Source: Blautia glucerasea (lineage in GTDB: Bacteria; Bacillota; Clostridia; Lachnospirales; Lachnospiraceae). From it: DNA of 64,000 nt. Position 1 is the stretch's first letter, and each line of letters opens with the position of its first letter. A model generated the notes under the pieces. It was not told the DNA's origin and made no database searches. It saw only the letters and a list, made by a program, of their open reading frames with translations. Shown here in pieces: positions 1 through 8,806 of the stretch. Position numbers and translations under genes: made by a program. The stretch spans positions 62,001 through 126,000 of the forward strand of contig NZ_JAJBMO010000007.1 in NCBI RefSeq assembly GCF_020537505.1. Direction: 5' to 3'.

Positions 1-1
1 A

Positions 2-1591
2 AATGAAGATTCTGTAGACGCGATTTTTTTAAATTGTGGGGATTCCCGCAGCTATGTCTGGGATTCAAATGGCTTTAGACAGGCATGTGATGATCAGGGA
101 AGAAATGGTGGTATGACAAGCCGGTTTAGTTTAGGAAAAGAGGTTAAAGTCAGGATTTCATGTGAAGTGCGAAATTATAAAAAACCCTGTTCCCTCTTTT
201 GTATGACAGATGGATTTTATGGCGTTTTTGGAGGAAAAGATGGATTTCATTCAACACCTCTTTATATGGAAGGCTTTTTGATGAATGTGCTTAGTACCCA
301 ATCGTCAATTGAAGATGCAGCATCCAGATTAAAGTCTGTATTTGATACAAAGGGTCAGATCGATGATAGTAATAGTATGGTGATGGCTTCCTTTGGTTAT
401 AATACCTACGAAGAATTGAAAGCGGCTGCAAAGAACCGTATGGATCATATAAATAGAGAGTATTGCCTGACAAGTATGCCAGATGATTTTTTATTGGTCG
501 ACTATAAAAAGATAGTTTCTGATCTACAGGAGGCTTCTGCTGACAGTATTAAACCATTATTAAAAGAGGCATATAAAGATGAAGGGGTTCGTTCATATTG
601 TTTGACGCAGATCGATCAAATAGCAAATGCTGCAAAATACAAGCAGGAAATAAGAAGAATTGACGATAAAATTGCTGCTGTTAAAGAAAGTAATGGGGAA
701 ATCAAAAAAACCTTGTATGTCATTGTCCAGCAAAATTTTACGGACTTTGAGGATATCGAAAGTGTAGGACAATCCATATTTACAAAATGGAAAAATAATG
801 TTAAAGGTACAAGCCTGGAAGATGCCAGATATTATGGAAGGGAATTCTCCAGTGATTATCATTTTAGAGCCAAAACGATTGAGGGGCTTGGTGAAGAGCT
901 GGCATCATTAACGAATAAAATTAAGGAGAAAACAGATTCTATAACAATTAATATTGAGGCACCATGGGTGAAAGCTGCAGAGGAAGAAACTTTGGCATGG
1001 GTTAGAACAACCAAGGAGGAGCTCAGCGAATCTTTTAGGCGCTTACAGGATAAATTATCAAATGTTGTGAAGTATAGTAAAAATCTTACAGAGGATCGTG
1101 AGAAATGGGAACAGATTAATAGTATACTTATGAATGATTATCTTGATAAGGGTGGTGAAAGTAGTCCGCAGAGGATAGTTGACAACTGGTTAAAGGATGC
1201 TTTCGTAATAGAGGATGCGATTATTGATACAACAATTCCTTCCGTAAGATTCGCCATCATTAAGCTGGTTAAGCAGTATCTGGAAAATCTTGAAGAGATA
1301 GAACAAATGGATATTGAGCGTGTACAGGCAGTGGAAATCGCTGCACGTAATTATTGGGAGGATAATTCCTGCAAGGATATCCATAAGCTTCTGAGAAATG
1401 ATAAATGCTTTGGATACAACACTTTATTGAAACAACAGATAATGGACACACTGGATCAGAACGAAGATCTTACAAAATATGAGAAGTTATCTCAGATGCA
1501 AAGTGAGGTTTTTGAACGATATCTGAAATTGCATTTATCTGAGACTAGTGAGGATAAAGTTTTTGATGTTGAGAAAAACGGATGGATGTAA
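2..1591 (+). CDS. PP2C-family protein phosphatase with long helical tail (5' end outside window)
   Basis: The reading frame is already open at base 2 with no start, so the gene begins upstream. The first codons contain NCGDSRSY (about bases 32-55), the conserved GDSR core of PP2C phosphatases, and a second metal-site motif DDSNSMVMA follows near base 364, as in the DDxT/S strand of that family. PP2C enzymes use Mn/Mg to remove phosphate from Ser/Thr. After about base 400 some 390 residues are lysine/glutamate rich and look alpha-helical, far beyond a usual PP2C domain, so the tail probably binds a partner. The Ser/Thr kinase follows 51 bp downstream. Phosphatase assignment is fairly sure; the tail is unrecognised. 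Confidence 0.72.
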   Translation, partial: NEDSVDAIFLNCGDSRSYVWDSNGFRQACDDQGRNGGMTSRFSLGKEVKVRISCEVRNYKKPCSLFCMTDGFYGVFGGKDGFHSTPLYMEGFLMNVLSTQSSIEDAASRLKSVFDTKGQIDDSNSMVMASFGYNTYEELKAAAKNRMDHINREYCLTSMPDDFLLVDYKKIVSDLQEASADSIKPLLKEAYKDEGVRSYCLTQIDQIANAAKYKQEIRRIDDKIAAVKESNGEIKKTLYVIVQQNFTDFEDIESVGQSIFTKWKNNVKGTSLEDARYYGREFSSDYHFRAKTIEGLGEELASLTNKIKEKTDSITINIEAPWVKAAEEETLAWVRTTKEELSESFRRLQDKLSNVVKYSKNLTEDREKWEQINSILMNDYLDKGGESSPQRIVDNWLKDAFVIEDAIIDTTIPSVRFAIIKLVKQYLENLEEIEQMDIERVQAVEIAARNYWEDNSCKDIHKLLRNDKCFGYNTLLKQQIMDTLDQNEDLTKYEKLSQMQSEVFERYLKLHLSETSEDKVFDVEKNGWM

Positions 1592-1642
1592 AGCTGATTA
1601 GTTATATTGTCCATCGACTAAGTAAAGAAAGGTTATTAAATC

Positions 1643-2680
1643 ATGGCGAATATAATTGGATATACGATTAATTTTGAGGACATGAAATCAAGCACTTGCG
1701 GTATGATCGGCGTAGCTCAGAAAGATGGAAAAAAATATTTCTGTAAGAAATTTAATAATCCGGTTGAACCAGATAATAATGGAGCACTTAGCCCTAAAGC
1801 CAGGGCTAAGAATCAGGCTGCGTTTGACGAATTCAGAAGGAGAAAGACCAGAGTAAACCGTACTTTAAGAGACATAGCTGGATTAGGGGGAAATATTGTC
1901 TTTCCTATTGAAGAAACGGTATATGATCATCATTGGACTGAGTTTACAGAATACATAGAGGGAACCATGCCTGAGGACCGGTATTCAGAAGTGATCAGAG
2001 GTCTTGATGAAAATGAAAAGATGCTGGTTCTGAAAATAGCCATGGGGGCATTACAGACGATCCATGGGCAGAGAATTATTCATGGAGACCTAAAGTTAAC
2101 AAATATTATGCTGGTAAAGAATGATATGGGACATTTCGTTTCCAAAATCATAGATTTTGATGGGGCTTTTTTTGAGGATGATGTTCCGTTAGATTCTATT
2201 ATTGGAACTGTGGACTATTATTCACCGGAACTGGCAGTATATTCAAGCAATGAGGATCCTGAGTTTAGAAAAAAAGTCAGCAAAATGATGACTACCAAAT
2301 CTGATATTTTTACTATGGGACTGATTTTACATGAGTACTTAACTGGTGAGAAACCAAAGCCGGACCGTCTGTCTTCTTCATTACAGAGATTGGAGGATGC
2401 CGGAAAGTTTATTTATCCGTGGCAGATTGTCCTTACAAATGATAGAGGAGAAGAAAAGACACAGTTAGTGATAAGTAGTGCGGTCTCTGAGCCGGCATAT
2501 GTTGCTTTGATTTCAGATATGCTGAATCTGGAGCCTGAAAGAAGACCTTCAGCAGTTGAGGTTCTTAAACGATTAAATAATAAAGAATTGCCAATAGAGG
2601 CGGATACATGGCCGGAGCATGATATTACAATTAATGTTTCGAGGGCAAAAGAACAGGTGATTGGACTTCGCAAACTGTAA
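1643..2680 (+). CDS. Ser/Thr protein kinase
   Basis: The 345-residue protein has the Hanks-type kinase core: a lysine in KYFCKKF for ATP, catalytic loop HGDLKLTNIM, a magnesium motif DFDGAFF in place of the usual DFG, and SPEL in place of APE, followed by a typical C-lobe (KSDIFTMGLILHEYLTG). No membrane segment is visible, so it is a soluble kinase. It directly follows the PP2C gene and the pair probably sets opposing phosphorylation states on shared targets. The ATG follows an AAGG stretch. The stop codon lies immediately before the left end of the inserted mobilizable segment, so any original downstream gene has been separated. Confidence 0.85.
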   Translation: MANIIGYTINFEDMKSSTCGMIGVAQKDGKKYFCKKFNNPVEPDNNGALSPKARAKNQAAFDEFRRRKTRVNRTLRDIAGLGGNIVFPIEETVYDHHWTEFTEYIEGTMPEDRYSEVIRGLDENEKMLVLKIAMGALQTIHGQRIIHGDLKLTNIMLVKNDMGHFVSKIIDFDGAFFEDDVPLDSIIGTVDYYSPELAVYSSNEDPEFRKKVSKMMTTKSDIFTMGLILHEYLTGEKPKPDRLSSSLQRLEDAGKFIYPWQIVLTNDRGEEKTQLVISSAVSEPAYVALISDMLNLEPERRPSAVEVLKRLNNKELPIEADTWPEHDITINVSRAKEQVIGLRKL

Positions 2681-2760
2681 TTTATATAATTATCTCTCTA
2701 ACTTTCCCCATTTTATAGGCTTTCCCGCCTGTCCATTAGTGAAATGATATGTAGTTTCCC
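2666..2760. repeat. Left end of inserted segment: inverted-repeat element and TTTCCC cluster
   Basis: CTTCGCAAAC (2666-2675) is followed 24 bp later by AACTTTCCCC (2700-2709), with further TTTCCC copies at 2721-2726 and 2755-2760. The same two blocks in the same order occur on the opposite strand at the other side of the segment (11200-11247). This paired layout suggests recombinase-binding ends, but no direct-repeat attachment site was found. Confidence 0.4.
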
Positions 2761-3045
2761 TTATTTTTGCCCTTATGAGATAACCAGAGGTCGTCCCAAT
2801 AAGTTTGCCACAAGTGGCAACCGGTCTGCGTTCACGCTTGCCGGGCTCGTTCCGTCGGCGGGGCTTTCAGCCAGACCTGCTCATGCCGCAGGAGGCACTC
2901 TTCGCCAGAGAGGCGCATTCCATGCAGGCTGCTATGCGCAGGGCACTCTTACGCAGAGGGCGTTCCGGCAATGCTGCTTTTCCTAAAACCGAAAGCAATG
3001 TTGCCGGAAATCTATGCCGGATGTGCAGAAAGGAGGAATCCAGAC
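2761..3045 (+). other. Putative oriT / relaxase leader region
   Basis: This GC-rich stretch before the relaxase holds no convincing gene. It contains a hairpin TTGCCAC-AA-GTGGCAA (2805-2820) and a longer imperfect inverted repeat with arms at 2965-2980 and 2991-3007 (CCGGCAA...TTGCCGG, three mismatches, 10-base loop) that ends 38 bp before the relaxase ATG. MobA/MobL relaxases usually nick beside such hairpins just upstream of their own gene. The assignment rests on position and structure only; the nick site cannot be placed. Confidence 0.45.
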
Positions 3046-4767
3046 ATGGCGATTTTTCATTACACAGTCAAAATAGTCGGACGAAGTAAAGGGAAATCTG
3101 TTATCTCCGCTTCCGCATATCTCAATGGGGATGTGATGAAAAACGAGGAAACCGGGAGAATCAGTTATTACACTTCTAAAAAAGAAGTGGTCTACACTCG
3201 GCTGATGATGTGTGAAAACGCACCTCCTGAATGGCAGATAGTACCAGAAGAAAATATAAAACGCTTTCAAAAATCTGTCCGATACAAAAGATCAGAAGAT
3301 AAAGAAGCTGCTTTAGAAAAATTTAAAATCACATTTCAGAAACAAAGGTTATGGAATGAGGTATTGAAGATTGAAAAAAATGCAGATGCCCAACTTGGCA
3401 GGTCATTTGAATTTGCCCTTCCCAAAGAATGGAACAGACAGGAACAAATTCAATATACAACTGACTATATTCAAAAAACTTTTGTAGATAGAGGAATGTG
3501 TGCTGATTGGAGTATCCACGATAAAGGGGATGGCAACCCCCATGTCCATCTGCTTCTGACTATGCGTCCTTTTAACCCGGATTATTCTTGGGGAAAGAAA
3601 GAAGTCAAGGATTGGGATTTTCTCAGAGATAAAAACGGAAATATCGTGATTGATGAATCCCATCCGAACTGGTGGCAGGATAAGAAAAACCCTGACCGTC
3701 ATGGAATCCGTATCCCTGTATTAGACGAAAACGGAATTCAGAAGATGGGTGCAAGAAACCGCCTGCAATGGAAACGGGTGCTGACCGATGCTACCGGATG
3801 GAACAATCCAAAAAATTGTGAACTGTGGCGGAGTGAATGGGCAAAGGTGTGTAATGAACATCTTCCTTTGCATAATCAGGTCGATCACCGTTCTTATGAA
3901 AAACAGGGAAAACTCCAGATTCCTACCATCCATGAAGGCGCTGACGCAAGAAAGATTGAACAAAAGTTTCTTGCCGGGCAGGAAATAAAAGGCTCGTGGA
4001 AAGTAGCGGAAAATCAAATCATAAAACAACAAAACACGTTATTGCAAAAGATACTGGACACCTTTGGAAAAGTATCGGGTGCATTATCATTATGGAAGGA
4101 GCGATTAAATGACATTAGAAGAAAGCCGGGAAATTATACCCTTAATGGAATCCATGATTGGGCAAATCGAAGAACAGCAGACCTTAATGGCAGAAATGAT
4201 TCTGGAAATGCAGAACCGGGACACCCAACTCTCTCTTATGCAGGAACAGAATCAGAAATTGCAAAAATTAAACAGCGAGTTATCCGAGCTGCTCAACATT
4301 TTGCCAAATACCGAGGAACTGCTTTCCAAGATGGAAGAACAGAAAACGAAGATAGAACTTTTGGAAAACGAAAATCAGCAATGGCAGAAATTGGCACAGA
4401 CTCTGAACAGCGAAAACAGTTTATTGCTGAAACAGAACACCGAATTGCTGAACTGGAACAGCAAATAAGGAAAGGACGTGATATAGATGAACGAATCCAG
4501 AGAATCAAAGAACGCCGAACAGTTGGAAGAACTTCTGCTCTTGACCGAGGAGATACAAGAAGAACTGGAACAGAAAGACCAGCTTATCGAGGAACTGAAG
4601 ACGCAGCTCAGCGAATCTCTGACCTTGAACGAGAAATTAAACAAAGAGAACAAAGCCGGGAATATTCAAGCATTAAAGAACGACTTGAAGCTGGCAGACA
4701 GAGCATTGCAGATCGAGAAAGAGAAGCTGCGAAGCGCAAACGTCATGATAGAGGAATGTCAAGATAA
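3046..4767 (+). CDS. MobA/MobL family relaxase
   Basis: The protein opens with AIFHYTVKIVGRSKGKS, the typical MobA/MobL start, and carries the metal-binding motif HVH at residues 166-168 inside GDGNPHVHLLL. It would nick oriT and lead the strand during mobilization by a helper conjugation system. I chose the ATG at 3046 because AGGAGG sits 10 bases before it and the family begins there; a longer in-frame extension has no ribosome site. The last 220 residues are arginine/glutamate-rich helices. From 4109 onward the same DNA also encodes two other genes in a different frame (see those entries), which is unusual and seems real on both frames. Confidence 0.88.
   Translation: MAIFHYTVKIVGRSKGKSVISASAYLNGDVMKNEETGRISYYTSKKEVVYTRLMMCENAPPEWQIVPEENIKRFQKSVRYKRSEDKEAALEKFKITFQKQRLWNEVLKIEKNADAQLGRSFEFALPKEWNRQEQIQYTTDYIQKTFVDRGMCADWSIHDKGDGNPHVHLLLTMRPFNPDYSWGKKEVKDWDFLRDKNGNIVIDESHPNWWQDKKNPDRHGIRIPVLDENGIQKMGARNRLQWKRVLTDATGWNNPKNCELWRSEWAKVCNEHLPLHNQVDHRSYEKQGKLQIPTIHEGADARKIEQKFLAGQEIKGSWKVAENQIIKQQNTLLQKILDTFGKVSGALSLWKERLNDIRRKPGNYTLNGIHDWANRRTADLNGRNDSGNAEPGHPTLSYAGTESEIAKIKQRVIRAAQHFAKYRGTAFQDGRTENEDRTFGKRKSAMAEIGTDSEQRKQFIAETEHRIAELEQQIRKGRDIDERIQRIKERRTVGRTSALDRGDTRRTGTERPAYRGTEDAAQRISDLEREIKQREQSREYSSIKERLEAGRQSIADREREAAKRKRHDRGMSR
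4109..4468 (+). CDS. Small coiled-coil protein nested inside the relaxase gene
   Basis: This 119-residue frame lies entirely within the relaxase coding region, shifted by one base. It has its own ribosome site (GGAAGGA, about 8 bases before the ATG) and encodes an almost continuous glutamine/glutamate/leucine coiled coil. Its stop is followed 18 bases later by the start of the DUF6040-like gene in the same frame, which is the layout of a small mobilization operon. A role as an accessory mobilization protein is inference from position. It could be a chance frame, but the start signal and helical composition argue for a gene. Confidence 0.6.
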   Translation: MTLEESREIIPLMESMIGQIEEQQTLMAEMILEMQNRDTQLSLMQEQNQKLQKLNSELSELLNILPNTEELLSKMEEQKTKIELLENENQQWQKLAQTLNSENSLLLKQNTELLNWNSK

Positions 4768-5452
4768 AATATGCTATTTAACACAGGAACGGGATTATGC
4801 CCGGACACATCAGAAAATCGTAGAAATACCGGTAGAAAAGCCGGTACTCTATGAAAAATGTGAAGCCTGTAACCGGACAGCCTATCAGAATGCAAAAGCA
4901 AAATACGAAACACAAAAAGAGCGACTTGCAGGACAGTATAAAGCAAAAACGGTAATGTTCCAAACAACCTTGTTCCTTCTTGCATGGTATTCGTTGACAA
5001 CCACTCTTTTTCAGGCAGTACAGTCAGATATGTTCCTTGTCGATTGTAAATCATTCTTCAATGATTTAGCATCATTCATACAAACCTTTGTCGGATGGAC
5101 GATTGATGCCGGGCATTCTGCGGCACAGATTAGTACAAAAATTCCAAATGCTTTTATAGCCGGAATGGTATATTGGTTATTGCTAATATTGATTGTAGGA
5201 ATATGTATGGCAGGAACAGGGATGCTGGCGATACTGATAGAAATAAAGGTTATAGAATTATATAAGAAAAACTGTTGGGATGTTATTACTCTACTAATGA
5301 TACTGACAAGTGTTGCTATTGTCATTTATTTTGGAGAATCAATCAAAAAAGTACTGTCAGTAAATCTTCTATTGCTTTTCGTACTTTCGCAGGGCGCATA
5401 TGTTGGAATTAGATGTTATCTTAAAGTTTGGTTAGAAAAAAGACCATATTAG
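4487..5452 (+). CDS. DUF6040-like membrane protein of MobL modules
   Basis: The 321-residue protein has a long N-terminal coiled coil (residues 1 to about 110), a CEAC cysteine pair near 127-130, and about four membrane segments between residues 155 and 310. This layout matches proteins commonly found right after MobL relaxases in Firmicutes mobilizable elements (DUF6040 by memory). Its first 281 bases overlap the 3' end of the relaxase gene in another frame. AAGGACG precedes the ATG. Function is unknown; a membrane anchor for the mobilization complex would fit. Confidence 0.65.
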   Translation: MNESRESKNAEQLEELLLLTEEIQEELEQKDQLIEELKTQLSESLTLNEKLNKENKAGNIQALKNDLKLADRALQIEKEKLRSANVMIEECQDKICYLTQERDYARTHQKIVEIPVEKPVLYEKCEACNRTAYQNAKAKYETQKERLAGQYKAKTVMFQTTLFLLAWYSLTTTLFQAVQSDMFLVDCKSFFNDLASFIQTFVGWTIDAGHSAAQISTKIPNAFIAGMVYWLLLILIVGICMAGTGMLAILIEIKVIELYKKNCWDVITLLMILTSVAIVIYFGESIKKVLSVNLLLLFVLSQGAYVGIRCYLKVWLEKRPY

Positions 5453-5519
5453 TATTTTCAACTTACTGTATAGACAGTAAAATTACTCCATACCAGCCTA
5501 GTGAAAATTTACTGTATGA

Positions 5520-5633
5520 AAAGAAGTATTACAGAGAAAAAAGGCTGTAAAAACAGGAACAGCCAGCCCGAAAGAATTTACGGACTGGCTGTATCAGCAG
5601 AGTAATGTAATTGTGGAGCTGACCGAGATATGA
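5520..5633 (+). pseudogene. Possible 3' remnant of a small gene
   Basis: Thirty-seven sense codons with protein-like composition (segments KTGTASPKEF and DWLYQQSNVIVELTE) end at TGA, but the frame is closed by a stop directly upstream and has no start codon. It lies between the convergent DUF6040-like and permease genes. I do not recognise the parent protein; it may be a deleted gene of the element. Confidence 0.3.
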
Positions 5634-5647
5634 AAAGCTTTCTATCA

Positions 5648-7975
5648 TCAATTTCGCATTATTGCAATAACAGATTGCTTCTTCCATGAATGAATAAGCA
5701 ATATTGTCATCAAACTTTCAAGCATAAACATAGCAACAGCAAAAAGAGTAAAAGCAACAACCGGAAATACAAATCCCGTAGACATGCCTGCATTTTTCAA
5801 AAATATACCGATTGCATATCCGCCGGGGATTCCAACAACAGCAGTTATAAGCAATGCAATCAAAGTAGTAAAAAGACCTTCCATCATAAATGCTTGCTTC
5901 AACTGCTTATTTGTCATACCAATAGATTTTAGTGTGCCCATTTCCTGTTTCTGTGATAAAAGATTTGTCACAGTAAGATTGATTTGATTGATGACCGCAA
6001 ATATCCACAAGATGGCTGCAATCGCATAAGCTAATGTAAAACCTGCACGATTGTCTGATTGGTGTTCTACAATAAAATCTTGAAGGGTTTGTAAGCGAAC
6101 ATCCCTATTGTCAGAAACAAGTAATTTGAGTTCTTGCTCGATTATCTCCTGATATTCAGCTTCTGCTTGTATTTCGATTGCGTATGTACAGTCATAACCT
6201 GCAAGTTCTTTGAGCATATTTTCCGGCATTCTGAAAATATAGCCACCCATTCCATCATTGCTGGAAGTGATTGCACCAATTTTGAATGCTTTTGTTATTG
6301 TTTTACCACTATGATTTTTGAAATTAAAGGTCACAGTATCCCCAATTTGAGGTTTCCAATGGTAAACATCATAAATACGTTCGGGATCACTTACAACTAA
6401 TTCTGTATCATCAGTAATATTTCCAGACAAAACCGCTGCATTTAGCGACGCCAAATCCTTTTCATTATAGCCGAGCATCAAGGTGCTATCTGAAATATCA
6501 TTGTCTGTTGAGAAATCAACTGGTACGGTAGCATAAGTAAATATATTGCTAACTCCCTCTATATCTCCAACACGCTTTACATAATCAGAAAAATATTCTT
6601 TCTGCAAGAGAGCATCCAAATTTTCACTTTCGTTTTCTAAATCAATGCTGATTTTGAAATCTCCGTACTTCATATCCCAATAACGAGCCATACTCTCGGC
6701 ATTAAAAGAACTCTGATAACTTGCTGCAAGGAAAAATATAACTCCGCACAGTCCCAATGATAAAATGGTCAATAGAGATTTTTTTCTGTTTCTGGAAAAG
6801 CTGATTTTCGCTAAATATACAGGCGTAATACGATGTCTTTTGTGAGTGCGGTAATTTACAATTCCCACTGGATTTTTCAGGGCGGAAATTGGAGAAGTAT
6901 TCGCTGCAATTTTTGCTGGTTTACGAACACTAATATAAACAAGCAGTATTCCAAAAAGGCATGCGCCACATAGAGAAACAATAAATGCAAATACTGACCA
7001 GCCTTTTGATTGCAGACAATAGCTGATGATCGTTCCCATGATACTACCAATTAAAATCCCCGGAACTGCAAGCATATAACCCTGTTTAAGAACTATTTTA
7101 TAAATTTGCTTTTTACTTGCCCCTATTGTCCGAAGCTGTCCGAACTCAGCAACTTTTTGTCCAACCGAAATATAGAAAATGCTGTAAATTACAAGTGCGG
7201 CAGCTAAAAACAAAATGGCAGCAACTACACCATATACCGCATAATTACTGAAGGACAAAGTTGTATTTACATAATCATAGTAACTGCTGACTGTCCAATT
7301 ATTCAGTCCAGTCTCCTCTGAAATTTGAGATAATATTTCTGTTGCTTCGTCTTTTGTAAGGGTATCTGCATTTTCAAGCCAAACATATCCATTAAGCAGG
7401 TTATTTCCACGTAATTCCCGGCATTTTTCAAGTGAAACAAAAACAGGATAAGCGGTAGAAGTTTTATCATGATAAATACCAACAATAGTATAATTCTTCA
7501 AAGTACCATCCAGATTCAACTGAACTATGGCGTTGATTTCCGGAGACTTATTTTCACTGGCAAAAAAGGCATCTGTAACAGCAATTTCACTTGCTTTCTC
7601 TGGATATTTTCCGTCAAAGGCAGGAATCAAACTAAGCATGTCATCATCATAATAAATCAGAGACAGTTCTTTAGAATTTTCTTTCACTGTTTTGATATTA
7701 CAGGAAAGTCCTACACTTTTTACTTCTTCGTTTGCTAACAACTTTTCTTTACTGTCCTGCGTAATGTCAAAGAAAATCCCTTGATGTAATCCTTCGATTT
7801 CTTTCTGATTTTGATAAATGATATTTTGCACTGTGAGCAACGACATCATTATCATAGCAACGGCTACAATAATTGCCGAAAGGCAAAATAAGTTTTTCTT
7901 CTTATCAAAACGCACACTTTTTCGTGCTAATTTTTTAATTACTGCACTGGTATCATTTTCAAAAGGATAATTCAT
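5648..7975 (-). CDS. FtsX/MacB-type ABC transporter permease
   Basis: The 775-residue protein starts with one membrane segment (about residues 38-58), a large external domain, a three-helix FtsX block, then a second external domain and a second FtsX block at the C-terminus. This two-block layout is usual for Firmicutes permeases linked to peptide-antibiotic response or lipid/peptide export. The ATG at 7975 is preferred because AAAGGAGG stands 9 bases upstream; a GTG nine bases earlier would lie inside that site. It sits 14 bp after the ATPase gene and is the last gene of the leftward regulator-sensor-ATPase-permease cassette. The substrate cannot be told from sequence. Confidence 0.85.
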   Translation of the reverse strand: MNYPFENDTSAVIKKLARKSVRFDKKKNLFCLSAIIVAVAMIMMSLLTVQNIIYQNQKEIEGLHQGIFFDITQDSKEKLLANEEVKSVGLSCNIKTVKENSKELSLIYYDDDMLSLIPAFDGKYPEKASEIAVTDAFFASENKSPEINAIVQLNLDGTLKNYTIVGIYHDKTSTAYPVFVSLEKCRELRGNNLLNGYVWLENADTLTKDEATEILSQISEETGLNNWTVSSYYDYVNTTLSFSNYAVYGVVAAILFLAAALVIYSIFYISVGQKVAEFGQLRTIGASKKQIYKIVLKQGYMLAVPGILIGSIMGTIISYCLQSKGWSVFAFIVSLCGACLFGILLVYISVRKPAKIAANTSPISALKNPVGIVNYRTHKRHRITPVYLAKISFSRNRKKSLLTILSLGLCGVIFFLAASYQSSFNAESMARYWDMKYGDFKISIDLENESENLDALLQKEYFSDYVKRVGDIEGVSNIFTYATVPVDFSTDNDISDSTLMLGYNEKDLASLNAAVLSGNITDDTELVVSDPERIYDVYHWKPQIGDTVTFNFKNHSGKTITKAFKIGAITSSNDGMGGYIFRMPENMLKELAGYDCTYAIEIQAEAEYQEIIEQELKLLVSDNRDVRLQTLQDFIVEHQSDNRAGFTLAYAIAAILWIFAVINQINLTVTNLLSQKQEMGTLKSIGMTNKQLKQAFMMEGLFTTLIALLITAVVGIPGGYAIGIFLKNAGMSTGFVFPVVAFTLFAVAMFMLESLMTILLIHSWKKQSVIAIMRN

Positions 7976-7989
7976 AATTCCCACCTCCT

Positions 7990-8655
7990 TTAGCCAACAA
8001 TTTTACCATCTTCAATCCGTACAATGCGGTCTGCGAGTTGAGCGATCTCGTTGTTGTGAGTAATCATTACAATGGTCTGATTAAATTCTCCGCTGGTATG
8101 CTTCAAAAGCCCTAACACATCTGCACTGGTCTTGCTATCAAGATTTCCGGTCGGTTCATCAGCAAGGATAATCGCAGGCTTCGTAATTAAAGCTCGTGCA
8201 ATCGCTACACGTTGCTGTTGACCGCCTGAAAGATTGTTCGGCATATTTTCCAGTTTATCTTCTAAAGCCAACATATACACAACTTCGTCCATAAATTTCT
8301 GGTCTACTGTATCGCCATCCAGTTCCACAGGCAGGACGATATTTTCATATACATTCAAAATCGGAACCAGATTATAATTTTGGAAGATAAATCCGATGTT
8401 ACGACGGCGGAAAATTGTCAATTCATCATCATTCTTTTTTGCGAGTTCTTCTCCCCGTACAATCACGCTGCCGGAAGTGGGGGTATCAAGTCCTCCCATC
8501 ATGTGAAGCAATGTAGACTTACCGCTGCCGGAAGTTCCAACTACGGCAACAAATTCTCCCTGTTCCACAGTAAAATTTACACCATTAAGGGCACGAGTAA
8601 TATTTGGTTCTGTGCCGTAATACTTCTTTAAGTCGATTGTTTGTAAAATGCTCAT
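7990..8655 (-). CDS. ABC transporter ATP-binding protein
   Basis: The 221-residue ATPase has Walker [10 protein letters not shown], the Q-loop in FQNYNLVP, signature [10 protein letters not shown] and Walker [12 protein letters not shown], all intact. It belongs to the LolD/MacB-like group that pairs with FtsX-type permeases, and the permease follows directly. The ATG is preceded by AAGGAG; a TTG two codons earlier is possible. The promoter region ahead of it holds repeated sites also found before the regulator gene, so expression probably answers to the neighbouring two-component system. Confidence 0.93.
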   Translation of the reverse strand: MSILQTIDLKKYYGTEPNITRALNGVNFTVEQGEFVAVVGTSGSGKSTLLHMMGGLDTPTSGSVIVRGEELAKKNDDELTIFRRRNIGFIFQNYNLVPILNVYENIVLPVELDGDTVDQKFMDEVVYMLALEDKLENMPNNLSGGQQQRVAIARALITKPAIILADEPTGNLDSKTSADVLGLLKHTSGEFNQTIVMITHNNEIAQLADRIVRIEDGKIVG

Positions 8656-8710
8656 ATTCAAATGCTCCTTTCAAGGCTTTCTATCTGTTGATAAAGCCAT
8701 TGTAAACCAC

Positions 8711-8787
8711 AAATGTTACACAAATGTCCGAGATAGAAAAAATTTTTATCGAAAATCAGAGTGAAATGTTACAACGCTCGGACATTT
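8711..8787. promoter_or_regulatory. Operator-like repeats before the ABC operon
   Basis: AAATGTCCGAG (8722-8732) and its exact reverse complement CTCGGACATTT (8777-8787) face each other, and AAATGTTAC occurs twice (8711-8719, 8764-8772). AAATGTCCGAG recurs at 10565-10575 before the response-regulator gene. Shared sites in front of both transcription units suggest binding by that regulator. Confidence 0.55.
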
Positions 8788-8806
8788 CAAAAAAAGTGGT
8801 TATATC

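Noticed and set aside
2744..3089. Two short plus-strand frames before the relaxase
   Set aside because: No ribosome site and arginine/alanine-rich translations from a GC-rich, hairpin-containing leader; better read as oriT DNA.
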